In this document: positions 33,335 to 45,413 of the stretch, piece by piece | Numbering within the stretch: the stretch's first letter is position 1 | How the letters are laid out: the number at the start of each line of letters is the position of its first letter | Source: Sipunculus nudus | Lineage: Eukaryota; Annelida; Sipuncula; Golfingiida; Sipunculidae | Direction: 5' to 3' | Length of the DNA: 64,000 nt | NCBI GenBank assembly: GCA_026874595.1 | Contig: CM049313.1 | Span: 73,898,659-73,962,658 of the forward strand | Notes under the pieces: generated by a model | What the model was told of the DNA's origin: nothing | Database searches by the model: none | The model's input: only the letters and a program-made list of their open reading frames with translations | Translations under genes and position numbers: made by a program

Positions 33335-34178
33335 CATTTGAATTTACTAAAATTAGTCTGTCAGTGAAAAGTATGAAATTACGAGGAATTGCTCTTAGTT
33401 TTCATGCTGTATGAATCTAACATTTAGAAGTCAATACTCTCATAAAAATAAGTAAAAAATACCTTTTTTACAACAAATCTGTGAAACAAATATTAAATTA
33501 TTGAATCTATAATGTAGCCGATTTGTTTGCTTCTCGGGGAGTGCCAGAATTGTCTGTAAGAACAGGAGCTTGGGCATCAAAACGAGTCATTGTCTGGCCT
33601 GCGACGGAAAAAAAGGTATTAGCAAACAAATATCAATAACCCCAACATCCATGCAGGCTGGCGATCAATTCAATTAGTATACACGCAGCGTAACAGCAGT
33701 TTTCACATGTTTGAACAGTTTCAGCCTTGAAACATTGTCGACTCAAACTTTCTCAAAAAGGGTTCGTTGATTTCAAGTCCTCGTGAAGAATAGGCCCTCC
33801 TTGATCAGGAGGAGCTCTTTGTCCATATTTCTTGCTAGGACAGAATACTTGAGGGGAGAATCGCACACAAAGCTCGGCTGTGAAAGATCGCAGTGAGCGT
33901 GGAGGGCACGGATCGAAGGTTCTCCAAATGCAGAGTTGAGTCCTACCGCAGGCGCGAAATTAAACCTTCCCGTTCTAGTTTATTCCACAGAGATCAATAA
34001 GATGGGGGCTGATGACGCCAACCTAAAGTAAATCAGGAAGCAAACGGATTTCTAATTCTTGCCCACATATCCACACTGCGTAGGGTGAAGCAGATGACAG
34101 TCCTATGCATGTGTCACGCTTCGGACATTGCGGGCAGAGCGCGGGAGTTACCTACGCCGCGGTTACCAAGAAGTATGA
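33335..34178. other. Non-coding; GC-richer right half
   Basis: From about 33.76 kb the base composition becomes noticeably more GC-rich than the surroundings, with CpG-containing words (for example CCTACGCCGCGGTTACC at 34151). It could be a promoter or 5' UTR. No TATA box is recognisable next to it. Confidence 0.3.
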
Positions 34179-34244
34179 TTGTCTAGTGTTCTCACCTATG
34201 ATGCCCCGACTGTGTTGGCTGTCTTAGATATGTCTGGAGATAAG
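34179..34244 (+). CDS. Candidate exon ending in a good splice donor
   Basis: The frame is open from the codon after a TGA at 34176 to AAG|GTAAGC at 34244/34245, a near-consensus donor. It reads LSSVLTYDAPTVLAVLDMSGDK. Two models fit. In the first, an acceptor GATTGTCTAG at 34177-34186 defines an internal exon from 34187. In the second, this is a first coding exon starting at ATG 34230 (MSGDK, phase 0 donor) with a GC-richer 5' UTR to its left. No partner exon is identified to the right, which would imply a long intron. The frame is too short for family recognition. Confidence 0.25.
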
Positions 34245-34250
34245 GTAAGC

Positions 34251-35841
34251 GTGTTTTTCAAATACTTACGATTTGCTAGGTTCGACAAATTTGGAAAGTT
34301 GATTTATTTTCTGCCTTGGTAACCCATATTGATAAATTCTCACTACCAGAGCCCGCTATTAGCTAGGGTTTCATATTGACCTTTAAATAGGACTTGGGTG
34401 TATACATACATTCTGAATAGCGGAATTCACCGTAATGTAGGGCCATGTTTCACGTGCTGACTATTTTTGAATAGGTTTGGCGCTTCTCAATGAACAAAAG
34501 AGCGAAAACCAAAGAAGTAAACTATAACCAATATAACATAATCTGTTAAGCCAATACGTTGACGCTCGTGTCTCAATATGAAACCCCAGTCGGAACTACA
34601 GGGTGTTAACAACAGCCACGCTGAATTCAGCAGGTTGGTTCTATTTCTTATGTTCTTTGTATTGGTCATATCGACAGCCAGCAGACTCAGACCAGTTAAT
34701 GTGCGCTGAGTATTGAAATATCATACGACTGACCTAGAGTAAGGTGCATATATTTTACCGAAAAAATATTCAAAATTTTATCCAAAAAATTTTTATAATG
34801 CATATGAATTGATATTTAATAAACTTCCAAACTCTTTTCAAAAGATTTATGCGTGTAAATGACCCATTAATATGGTTCAGTGTATAACGTTTTCCGACCT
34901 GTATTCATACTCATACATTTTGTATTCTATTGAACTAACAGTAGTTTGTTTTAATATTCACTTAATTAACATAGTTGATTGTCTATGTATTTTCTTGTGC
35001 AGAAATAGAACAAAGGGCTTTATTAGGTTATACTGGCACCATGGATAAAGAAGATTCATTAATTATCAAAAGGACAGGAGCATCAAAGCAGGGGGATCGG
35101 GTTATTTATCCTCCCCATTTTCGCATGGGAATGATCAGTGTAATCATCCCACTGCTATTCATGCAGACAACAAAAACTATATATAATTATTATATATTGG
35201 AAATAAGATACTAGTATATTAAAAATTAGACTAATAGCCTTTTGTTTCATTATTGGCTTTCTGCTTAATGGACCAGCATTAACAAATTTGTTATAAAATA
35301 TTTTGAATTCCACCAGCCATACTTTCTATGTTGTACACACAAATTTTACAAGGATGAGTTAAATCAACCGGTACAAATTGCTGCTTGCAGCCTGCTGTCA
35401 CCCAGCAGGGCATCAGGTGTAACATAGCTGTGTGCCAGGCTTATGATGCAACAGGTAGATCAAATCCATACAAACGCATAACATCTAAATTTGTCATTCA
35501 AATTATTCTGAATTTCTTAACACTTCTTATGCATTTTAGCATACTTTGAACTGATTATGAATAACACAATGTCGAACCTAACAATATTTTGAGTATGAAC
35601 TATAAAATATTATATATCTGAGTCTAAGTAAAGATATACTGCCAGTATTATATATACTGATGTATATTTGAAAAGTGGGATATTTCAACTTTTGATTACC
35701 CTCCTGTGACTTCACTTCGTCCACCCTTCCGCCACCCTTGATATTCGACTTATTAAGTTATCAAGTTGCCCTGTAATGATGGCTAAAGGGGATAATTAAT
35801 TATCAAATCATAATTAATTATCAAAACAATATTTATTAACA

Positions 35842-35845
<4 letters not shown>
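34251..35845. other. Non-coding, possibly intronic
   Basis: AT-rich, with only short chance frames (34487-34669 -, 34975-35214 +). No repeat noted. Confidence 0.4.

Positions 35846-35893
<48 letters not shown>
35846..35893. repeat. (CT)n microsatellite
   Basis: About 24 perfect CT units. Confidence 0.95.
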
Positions 35894-35896
<3 letters not shown>

Positions 35897-36077
35897 TGGT
35901 TTATCTCGAGGAACCATGAATCAATCTTAGGCTTGATTTATTTTCATAGTAATAAAACCCTTGAACAGATACAATCACTAACAAATCCTCCGATACGCAT
36001 AAATCCAATAAATACAAAAAGGCATACAAAACTTTAAGATTTATCCATAAAAGTCATAAAAACCGGACAGACTTTGA

Positions 36078-36314
36078 ATGGGTTCTTTTGGCGAGAATAT
36101 GACAAATATCAATTGGATTTGGAGGCGAGTTAGAGAAGCAGCAACGCAGAGCGGCTTGCAAGCGGTCTCCCTGATGGACCAAGTTGATGGCATGGATTTT
36201 CTACGGCGCCCGATGGTTTGCAGCAGGGGGCTAGATCGGTTACCGGCAGAACAGACAAAGCTGAATTGGCACAGGACTCTCAGACTGGCTAGCCCTACAA
36301 TTACAATAGGATGA
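36078..36314 (+). CDS. Doubtful small ORF in a GC-richer patch
   Basis: ATG-initiated, 78 codons, with a mixed soluble-protein composition (NINWIWRRVREAATQSGLQA near the start). The minus strand is also open over 36041-36409. No domain or splice evidence. Open frames on both strands usually mean low stop density, not coding. Confidence 0.18.
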   Translation: MGSFGENMTNINWIWRRVREAATQSGLQAVSLMDQVDGMDFLRRPMVCSRGLDRLPAEQTKLNWHRTLRLASPTITIG

Positions 36315-36790
36315 TGGCACAGCCTCCGACTTAGCTTATTTTCCTGGCAGCGCCCGCTGGAATTGTAACAAGGCTTAAAAAGCACCGGTGTATTATAAAT
36401 ACGGAGCAAAAAACACGCAAAAATGTTACCTGTTCGTTCCCATGTTGCAGTAGGTCTCTCAATTTCATCAATACTTCAGGCGCTGCTTCAATCTAATTAT
36501 ATAGCTGCTGAATGTTTCAGGAAATAAAACATGATACAAGAGGAATTTCTGAATAGAATATTCATTTCAAGGACTACATTAGCAGTTTATGTGTAACCTT
36601 CATTATTTATTCTGAATGCGCACCTCAAACGTCTCAGAACCAATGGGTTTGTGACGATTCTTTTAGGTTTTTTCAAACAAATTATGAAGTGTTCAACGTT
36701 TATTCATTTGTTAATTATAAGATAATTTGGGAAGTCCTTCAGTACAATATTATGGAATGGTTTTGTATAAATATGCTGTCACTGCGAGAA

Positions 36791-36795
<5 letters not shown>

Positions 36796-36859
<64 letters not shown>
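36796..36859. repeat. (TA)n microsatellite
   Basis: About 32 perfect units. Confidence 0.95.
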
Positions 36860-36862
<3 letters not shown>

Positions 36863-37590
36863 TAAAATCCCCAATTTCAGTCAGCAAATTTGTTATAATA
36901 ATCTAAATATTGGTTGCTATGTGCCAGCAAAACAGATATTTAGTAGTTTCGGATGTTCAGTGGGAAAGTTTTACCGGATATATAAAAAGATTTGTTTTTG
37001 ATATTCAAATAATGTGTTTGTGTGTGAGAAATGCAGAACAATGGTAGACGGTTTTAAACACTACAGTTATACTTGGTACCACGCAGAAGCAGCATAGTGC
37101 AGTGTCCCTGTATGATATTTTTCATGAAAATCCCCTCAGGATGAATAGATTTCCGGGCTTCACTAAATAAAACTGTGAAATACCGCTTCTTCTCATTTTT
37201 GTTTGCTCTTTCTTACAACCAGTGACTCATCTTCTCGTGTGGTTGTTTCTGCGCCTTTGAAAAAAATTGTGACCTGTCTGTTTTAGAACCTATAGCGCCG
37301 AGCTACCACAATGATAATTGCCTCGTGTACCCATTTCCCGCCTATTCCCGGCAGCCGTCTTTAACCAAGTCCGCCGGATTTCGGAAGATTCGGTCCCCAA
37401 TACTCGAGGGCAGAAGGATATCCATATTAAATGTGTTGTTTTTACATTTCATGCCTGGTATGTCCAACACTATATTGATTACTTAGTTGAAAAGAGGTTA
37501 TTTATTTTCGTGTTTTTTTTATTTCTTCGTTTTGTTTGTCGTTGTATACGAAATATCCTGAAAAAATATGGATAATTTCTCAGGTTTGAT

Positions 37591-37593
<3 letters not shown>

Positions 37594-37669
<76 letters not shown>
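37594..37669. repeat. Compound (CT)n(TA)n microsatellite
   Basis: About 14 CT units followed by about 23 TA units, then TTTATATT-type decay. It is the mirror orientation of the 25.0-kb and 61.1-kb compound loci. Confidence 0.95.
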
Positions 37670-37681
<12 letters not shown>

Positions 37682-37689
37682 TTATATAT

Positions 37690-39577
37690 GGCCTCTCTTA
37701 TTCGAAACCAACATTTGAAATGTCGCATTTGACCGATATATTAATGTTAACCATTGAAATGTACATCAGTTTCCATCAATCACTGATGGAGATAACTAGT
37801 ACTACATTTATATCCAGAATAGCATATAAAGACGATTAAGGCGGATAAATATTTAGGTAAAACGTTTATTTGGATATAAAACAGCGCTGGCGGAGATATT
37901 CTTTAATTATCAGTTATTGAAAATCGTTTGTCCTAAAAAGCCTTGGTCCCTCTGTCGAATATTTTCTGCACAAATATCCCAAATTTCGGGAAGTAGGAAC
38001 ACAAAGCTCAGTGTGTCGTTTCCTGGACATGGTCTGAAGGTCTGAAATGTGTGACAAATCCAGTATGTGAGGGCTCAGTGAGCCATATTTCAGCACATCT
38101 AGCTTTTATGTTAATTGTCAGATGTATGGGTCGGTTAATGAACCGTTCAGTGTGACCACCAAATCGGGACTGACGTAATTCCATATCCAACCAACCGAAT
38201 TTCGAAAATGCCGTAGGTTCCCTGAATGTGGAACCACGGAATTAGGCGGATTAAATTGTTAATTCTCATCGGAACATTAAATCGCTACATGCATTGCGTC
38301 AGAGAGTGGGGGTATTCCATATTGGTCCTATGTTCAACGAAAATTTTCTTTTTTCTTCGCCGCGTAAGCATCGGACGTAGCGAAACTTCTAAGCTCAAAC
38401 TCCAAAGCTCTAACTTTTGTTTTCGTACGTCAAAATTGCCGTAATGTATATCCGGCTTTAGTTAATTTGTATTATGTACTATACATAATAGCTGTCAAGC
38501 TCAAATGCTGTACAGGGCTGTATATGCTGATGTATCAGTCAGTCTGATTTATAATTACAAAAACCTTCCAGCATGTAATCTAACTCTTCAATAATCATGA
38601 TTTTTGCTTTGACTGCGCTCTGAAATTTAGATTGTTGCCAGAAAAAGTTTTTTTTTTAGCAATAACACTTAAATACTTGCTAGACACCAAAATGAGCAAT
38701 AACTTTAAAAGGTGTCTCCTCTACGGGATTTATATCAGATAAATTATACTGAAGGAAATAAAGTTAGTACTATAAATCAAGCATCTCATAATATTTGCCA
38801 GTCAAGGTCCTCGCAACTCCAGTCTTCAGTTTGTTGTATTGTTTTCCAAAAAGAGCGGCCTCATCCTTATATAAACCAGTAAAACGTTTGTTTGACGGAG
38901 TTATGATACGTCAGTCCTTACAGATTAGTTTTTCATCTAATAAAAGTAGTATAACAGCTCTTTCGTCAATATTGAGGTCACAGGTGACGTCACACGTTAA
39001 GCTGGCACGGGCATTTTACGTGACTGTGAGGGATTGTTCAAGCTTAAAAGGTTTGTGGATGTCGCTGTTGTGTACTTTAGATCTAGAAAAATAAGATGGA
39101 CTTACTTGGTACTGGAGTTATAAGTGTAGCCTTAAATCGTTTTGAATCTCTAAAATTCTATATACGAAATAGCGACTGATCCAAAAACAAATGATTAAAC
39201 CATGGAATATTATGAAGTATATTGATATTTCGTCATGTTTCCACGGGTTCGAATGACTTCGAAGTGGTTACAATTCGAAATGCATAGAAATCCCATTTCA
39301 AGGCCTTAAAATATCCTAACCTTGTCCCTAATTTTAAAATCCTCCTAGCCAATATTGCCATGGCCTTATTTCCCGATCCAACACATAATTTTGTAAGATC
39401 AAAAGGTTATTACGTGTATCTATAACCTGATTACGCCTCACTTGTGAAGGTGATCAAGACCAACAGGTCCACAACCTTCATTTAAAACACGATCAGGAAA
39501 AGACCTTTCCTATGAGCACGCGAGCAGCCCGCATTGATCACTGCTCTGTTTGGACCTTACGTGCCAGTCTTCTTGGT
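37690..39577. other. Unique non-coding
   Basis: Open frames at 37914-38190 (-), 38226-38444 (+) and 38795-39094 (+) lack recognisable domains or splice context. No repeats found. Confidence 0.4.
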
Positions 39578-39620
39578 TTAATAAAATGAAAATAAAATAC
39601 AAGTGAGAAGGACTGCACCG

Positions 39621-39953
39621 TTAAAGATTTTGTTGAATGTTAACATTTGTATTTGAAATACAGGAAATATGATCCCATTTGTCAATAAAACGAACCCAAA
39701 CACCGAAAAGGTGACGCAACTGAGGTGGAAAAAGTCTATTGTTAAACATATTTTGTACAAAAACATTTAGATAGTTATCTTGCATTCGTCCAGAATCAAC
39801 ATAGAATAGTCCCTTGTCATGCAAATGCGCAGAACAGCAGAACAAACTAGTCAAGTAGTCCTTGAAGCATTTGAAGCTGTTGAGAGGTAGACAACCGGAT
39901 GCTTTTCTCATTATATTTTCTATTTTAGTGCACGCATTTTCGCAAGACAACAT
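39621..39953 (-). CDS. Doubtful 110-codon ORF
   Basis: ATG-initiated, Cys-rich at its N-terminal half, with alternating hydrophobic and charged residues (for example YLNVFVQNMFNNRLFPPQLR). The composition is more protein-like than most frames here. There is no signal peptide, no recognised family and no clear flanking splice sites. Confidence 0.18.
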   Translation of the reverse strand: MLSCENACTKIENIMRKASGCLPLNSFKCFKDYLTSLFCCSAHLHDKGLFYVDSGRMQDNYLNVFVQNMFNNRLFPPQLRHLFGVWVRFIDKWDHISCISNTNVNIQQNL

Positions 39954-41810
39954 ACAGTATGTGCCACTTTGAAGCTCCTTCCTTGAACCGAATACGTGAT
40001 TTCTCTAACGTCCATCAGGGAAGCTAGTTTTGTGAAGAGATTTCTTATATGCGCTTCTTCGGCTCGAGCCACACATCTTTGCATAAAGATCTCCTGGAAA
40101 CTTAGTGGACACGTGATCTTTTACTTCTTTTATTTTTTATACAATCAACACACAAATCAGAAATAAATAGAAAGTGCTGAGCACCTAAACTCCGCCAAAC
40201 TGTTGGGAGTAGTAGTTCTTTCATGTTGAATTCTTCCGTGTTGCGGTGCTTTGGGCGAGACCCTGATGTCTATAATGGCGCCATTGCGTATACACCGTGG
40301 AGGTCGCAATGAATTATACATTATCACGTAATATGCCCATGGGAGTGAATAAGTTTTTATCGCTCCACCTTTTTTCAAGAGAACTGTCATCAGAGAGAGG
40401 TTGTGTAATTAGAGTAGATTGCATTACTCTAAAAAATCATTATCCATTGATTTCTTTTCGGATCTGTCTTTTGCTTTGTAACCCCATTAGTCCCGACGAC
40501 GGGGATCTTGAGCATATGTTGATAACGGCGCCATTCAAATAACTGTTACTGATATGTTAAAAAAATAAAAAGCGCAAACAGTGATGAGTGTTATGAAAAA
40601 GAGGCAAAGCTAAAACTTCCTTTCCATCAAGTAACCCAGTTTGCATTTCTTCATAAAGGTGAGTTTGCAAAAACTGTTTTTACACCAGTAAATTACTTAA
40701 AGAGTCCAAGGTGTTTTGCTAATGGGTCTGCGCCGTGAAAGTTTATTCAATGTCCCAGTTGTTTTCACATTTCGATTTTACGGGCTGAATATAAAATGAT
40801 TCATAGTATTTCACAAACGTAATGTGAACGACAAAAAATATTCGTCTTTTTGCAAAACAAATGACTGTAAAAGAAAGTATTTTAAAAATATATCTCCAAT
40901 GGTATAAAGTATAAATGTAGTGCCAATAACATAAGGCCCTGTAGCCGTTATCAAAGTTTCAATCTGTCTGTCTGTCCATGCAAAATCTCTTAACATTCTG
41001 ATGGAATTTCGATTATATTTGGTGAAATGATGGACAGTTGGCCAAAAAAGAAGAACCATAATATTGCTACAGGTCAGAATGACTAAAATGCGGAGAAAAT
41101 TATAGAATCCTTTCGTCTTCATTTCATATTGTGTCCAGGTTGTTTCTCTACGATTCCCAGAACATATCTGGTTCTTTGATTATTCGCAATGTGGTCGTAA
41201 CATATTTAATGTCCTTGCTTCGCCATAATTGTCCGTAATTCGACCATCCCGAAAGAAATATTACATTGAACAGAAATAAGGATGCATTTTCCATTCATAT
41301 TTATTGCTCATTATGAGATAAATTGATCATTTAGTTTTTAATGAAAGAGACAAATTGCCAATAAGCTTTACCATAAATGATATGTTCACTGTCGACTGGA
41401 TTAAGCCAAACTGCATGATTCATGGACTATGCATATTGTGCGACGTATCCTGGTCGCTAATTAATCCAAAGTTAATCACCCGCTGAGCTACGTAAGCGAT
41501 GATTAGGGGACGCATATTACAGAACAAACGATCTTACATTAGAAGTGCTTCCCTACAAGGGGTGTTATTATAAAAATATTTGTCACGATAAAGCTTAAGG
41601 TTTTTAACGTGATTACATGGGTCATCTGACGCCATGACTACAGAAATCGGCTCAGTTCTTTTTCTATTCAACGGCTATATGATTGTTCATACAGTAAATG
41701 CTGTTATGACGTAGTCTGTATAATTCAACTGGATACAAAAAAAAATTACTGAAGCTTGACAATGAAAACTTCAGTTGGCTTGTTTGTGTTCATATATATG
41801 TATAAATATA
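39954..41810. other. Non-coding
   Basis: A minus-strand 103-codon frame (40811-41122) has two hydrophobic segments, but its plus strand contains CTGTCTGTCTGTCCATGCAA and GATTATATTTGGTGAAATGA, typical of dispersed molluscan repeats. I treat it as repeat-derived. Nothing else is supported. Confidence 0.4.
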
Positions 41811-41815
41811 TATAT

Positions 41816-42001
41816 TCAGTGAAACCTCGTTGTGTCGAAGTCAAAGGGACCCTCAGAAAACTTCGACACATACGAGGTTCGACACAAGCGGGTTTAATTT
41901 GGTAATAATTTAACTAGAGTTGTCCGGAATATCGAGTTTGTAACTTTGAAATAAGCGGGGTATTCTCCTTAAGCGAGTCCGACACAACGAGGTTCCACTG
42001 A
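41816..42001. mobile_element. ~186-bp MITE with pogo/Tigger-like termini
   Basis: The left terminus CAGTGAAACCTCGTTGTGTC and the right terminus (read inward) CAGTGGAACCTCGTTGTGTC are inverted repeats with about two mismatches over 23 bases. Both abut TA-rich DNA, consistent with a TA target. Further inward, CTTCGACACATACGAGGTTC adds subterminal copies. CAGTG.AACCTCG termini are typical of pogo/Tigger-group Tc1-mariner elements. No coding capacity. Confidence 0.7.
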
Positions 42002-42020
42002 TATATATATATATAATGAA

Positions 42021-42055
42021 CAATTGCCATTCGTACCAGATTGTCATTTCCACAA

Positions 42056-42114
<59 letters not shown>

Positions 42115-42130
42115 AATATATATATATATA
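42021..42130. repeat. 38-bp unit plus (TA)n, inverted partner at 53.7 kb
   Basis: 42021-42058 (starting CAATTGCCATTCGTACCAGA) is the exact reverse complement of 53741-53778. At both loci the unit abuts a long (TA)n on the same relative side. The (TA)n here runs to about 42130 with ATAAAT interruptions. Confidence 0.85.
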
Positions 42131-42162
42131 ATTATTTTATTATTTTATTATTTTTATAATTT

Positions 42163-42183
42163 TTAGTAGTAGTAGTAGTAGTA
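42163..42183. repeat. (TAG)n microsatellite
   Basis: Seven TAG units. Confidence 0.9.
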
Positions 42184-42640
42184 TACCTTTATTGAGGCGC
42201 TTCTGATTAGCCGACTCAATGGCTCAATGACTTGACAAAAAAATGGATTTTTTTAATGGAGCGTACCTGAATGTTTGTCACAAAATAGGACAGTGAAAAA
42301 TGAACCACTAATGTTTTAGGACATGAAAAATGTAAAATCATACGAGATGAACAGATTACAAAATACATCCCCATCATGGCCTTTTAAGGAAGTATGTCGG
42401 TATTTTTCAGTCTAGCCATGATAAGAAGCATTTATCGTTTATTGAAGGTCAGTTTATTGAAAAGCAGCATCTGAAAGCCTTTTTGTTGAAAGTGGTCGTT
42501 GACCCAGACGTTTGTTGCCCACGAGAGTCCTTGACATAATCCTGTTACTATCTGGAAATAAAAAGACATTACTTGACTTAAGAGTTAGTCTATTGACAGC
42601 CCACGTGTCAAATAAATTACTGTCTTTCAAGTTGTGTTTA

Positions 42641-42870
42641 TATGTGCGCGCGTATATGCGTATGTGTGTATATGCGTGAACAAATTTAAGTGACCTCATT
42701 TTAACCCAAACTCCTGTGTTTAGGCATTACCTATGCTAGAATATCGTTCCTGTGCCGATTTTCACGCGTATACACACATACGCATATACGTTGACCGGCA
42801 CATGAAAACACTCCAGTTACAAAATCATATGAGCGATTTTTCACGCATATACGCATATAAGCGCACATAA
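42641..42870. repeat. Three-copy alternating purine-pyrimidine motif, inverted
   Basis: TATGTGCGCGCGTATATGCG then TATGTGTGTATATGCGTGAA (42641-42680, forward) is echoed in reverse complement at 42760-42792 (TTCACGCGTATACACACATA...) and 42840-42870 (TCACGCATATACGCATATAA...). The whole forms a ~230-bp imperfect inverted repeat. Confidence 0.75.
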
Positions 42871-43099
42871 CTGTTTCTTAAATTACAAAATCTCAAATCA
42901 GTTTTATAGCAACCAAAGCGATTTAAAAATGGCCATTTTATCTTTAAATTTCTAAGGCCCATGTAAAACTAATAAGAGATTGTGTGGGTACTTCTGACGC
43001 AGCGGCTGTACTTGACAGCACACAAGTGGATTACCCTGCGTGAAAAAAATCAGACTTTATAGCCAGTAATATCTACGGCCAGCGGTGGAGAAGGGCAGG

Positions 43100-43380
43100 G
43101 GCGTACGGCCTGACGGCTTTTGAAGACCTCGACCATGGGGCGGGGGTTATGTTTTTGCCGGCGTTGGTTTGTTTGTCTGTATGTTAGCAACATTTTACAA
43201 AAAGTTATTCACGGATTTTGATTAAATTTTCAGGACAGCTCGGCGGTGATTCGTATCACCATCTGGACCAAGGATTTTTTCTGAGAGAAAATGCTGCATT
43301 TCTGTCAATGGAATATGGGGATTATGAGCTGCCTTGGCGGAGGTCTGCGCTCTCTGAGTGCTTTCCTAGTATTTTTTTCT
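43100..43380 (+). repeat. Dispersed repeat (GCGGAGGTCTGCGCTCTCTG type)
   Basis: GACCTCGACCATGGGGC, TTTGTTTGTCTGTATGTTAG, GGATTTTGATTAAATTTTCA and CCTTGGCGGAGGTCTGCGCT in this order match a repeat I recall as widespread in animal genomes. The frame at 43218-43463 is incidental. Confidence 0.5.
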
Positions 43381-43682
43381 TTCTATATTTGTTTTTACAT
43401 ATTCTCTTTTTATTTTGCAGTGTTCTTCTTAATTACACTCTAGTCAAAATCAACATGAAATGAAGAAGACTATTGTCTGATCCACCACTTGTTTTTTTCT
43501 GAATTAAAAAAAAAAAAACTATGGGAACATTCTTGTTCTGCCGTAGAACTAATTTAAAACAAGAGAAATAAACCTTTTACAATTTATGATAAACATAACT
43601 ATATAAAATAGAAGAAATCAGTCGTCATTTTTCAACGTATTTTTCAGCTGCACATTTCGGGTCACTTGTCACATTCATAAAG

Positions 43683-43895
43683 AGTTGCTTTTTGTGATGT
43701 CATGTAAACACTCTGAACAGCTAAAACAAACATTTTTACGCGTGCTGGATCACTTTTGATCTGATCATTGGAAAGGGCCGAAAATTTGGGAAACATAAAG
43801 CGGAGAATTCTTTTCAAATTCTATAGCTATATTGGGTCGTCACTTCCATATGCGAGTTTGTAGAAAATTACTATAACTATAAACTGTAAGAAAAT
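43683..43895 (+). repeat. Diverged dispersed repeat, copy 1
   Basis: It shares GTCATGTAAACACTCT, a TCTGATC..TTG.AAAG block, GAAACATAAA and TC.TCACTTCCATATGC, in the same order, with 47050-47245. The flanking CGGGTCACTTGTC at 43658 faintly resembles the element tail. Confidence 0.6.
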
Positions 43896-44577
43896 GATTC
43901 CCATTAAAAATCTCGGCGCTTGTTGGTCGAACATACAAATAATACACGCACGTGGACGCAGGTAATCAGTCATCAAGATCTAATCAATCTGAGCCGCAAC
44001 TGGCACACATGAAGCTTTTATTCTCGTTTTTGTTCGAATTAATATAGACTGTGTTGCTGCGTAATTAACATATTTGCAATTCTTGACCTTTTGGAGTACA
44101 CGTGTATCTTTTTCAGTACAACCCTACTGTTCCAGTTGTCATAAAATCTTCATGCATGAACTCTCAAAATACATGGTCAGACCAACATAAATGCGCGCGG
44201 GCAGTGGATATAGTGATTAAATCGATGAAACAGTGAGTGACGAAACCTCTGATTCTGTTTCCATGATTTGTCACTGCCTTTATACATGATAATGGTATTG
44301 ATCATTTAAAGACAGAAGTAACAAGTAAACACCGGGGTACAGGAACAAATTAGTCTTGATATAAGCTTGTAAATTAAAGATCCTTAATTAACAATCTAAA
44401 TCGAACATTTTGGGCAATTTTATTCAGTTTCATTATAGTGTGTTATTATGATTAATGTTATTATAAATATATATAATCTGATATAAATAAACATACGTGT
44501 TGATGTTTCCTGTACTATGAATTCAAATGAGAAATATCCAACGCTAAGTGCAAGAAATCTCATTTATTCATGTACGT

Positions 44578-44592
44578 GTATATATATATATA
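44578..44592. repeat. Short (TA)n
   Basis: Seven TA units. Confidence 0.8.
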
Positions 44593-45179
44593 CCGCGTCA
44601 ATAACTGAAAGAACAATATGGATTCACACCAAAAGTATGATTTTTTAATGATTTTTGTTAAGAGATGTTTTGTAATAAATAAGAATATATGTCCATCGAG
44701 TATATAGGGTAAGTAGAATTGCATATGTTTTGCAATTGACATTATGTGCAGGCCAGAGACAAACGTTCTGTCACCTAAAAATGAGTTACGGCATATCTGA
44801 TTATATTGAATTTTATTCTTATTGAAAGCTGTCGGATATAAATAATTAACATTGATTTCATTTCTGTCTTTACTTAAATATTCTCCATGAAATTTTACGA
44901 TATTCAATTTAGGGAAAATTTAAACTCATTTCTTGTCATATACAATGGAACTCATTATTGACAATTGAAAGAAAGGAATTTTTTAGGTTCATAACTGAAA
45001 GGCTGCTTAAAAATTTTTTTAATATTTCATGTACATAAAGGTGACATGGGGCACCTAGCTGTCATTCAAACAAGAGCCCCTTCTTCAAAATGATTACTTT
45101 CGTCGGTAAACAAGAAATTCTTTTGATCCGAATTGTAATTACATTGAATTTCATCCAGTTTTTGTAAACTGAAAACATG

Positions 45180-45292
45180 GGGTTGTCAAATCGATAACTT
45201 TAGGGTTGTTAAAAGAGTGTACCTAAAACAACAACCCAGGTTGTCAAAAGGGTTATCAACTGATTGCTGTGACAACCTATGGGTTGTCATGG
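45180..45292. repeat. Cluster of GGTTGTCA motifs
   Basis: GGTTGTCA or one-off variants occur near 45181, 45204, 45239, 45251 and 45284 on plus. Reverse-complement forms (CAACAACCC, TGACAACC) occur near 45229 and 45269. Confidence 0.6.
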
Positions 45293-45313
45293 TTCTGATA
45301 GGTTAATCCGTAA

Positions 45314-45413
<100 letters not shown>

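Noticed and set aside
39621-39953. Faint resemblance of the FVQNMFNNRLFP stretch to a glypican-type helix
   Set aside because: Only a few residues coincide, and the conserved cysteines and following motif of that family are absent.
40811-41122. 103-codon minus-strand frame with two hydrophobic segments
   Set aside because: The plus strand has CTGTCTGTCTGTCCATG and TTTGGTGAAATGATGG words typical of dispersed repeats. The hydrophobicity is common in AT-rich chance frames.
44560-44907. 115-codon minus-strand frame
   Set aside because: Composition is dominated by Ile/Tyr/Phe/Lys/Asn, as expected for AT-rich non-coding DNA. It runs into a (TA)n at its end.
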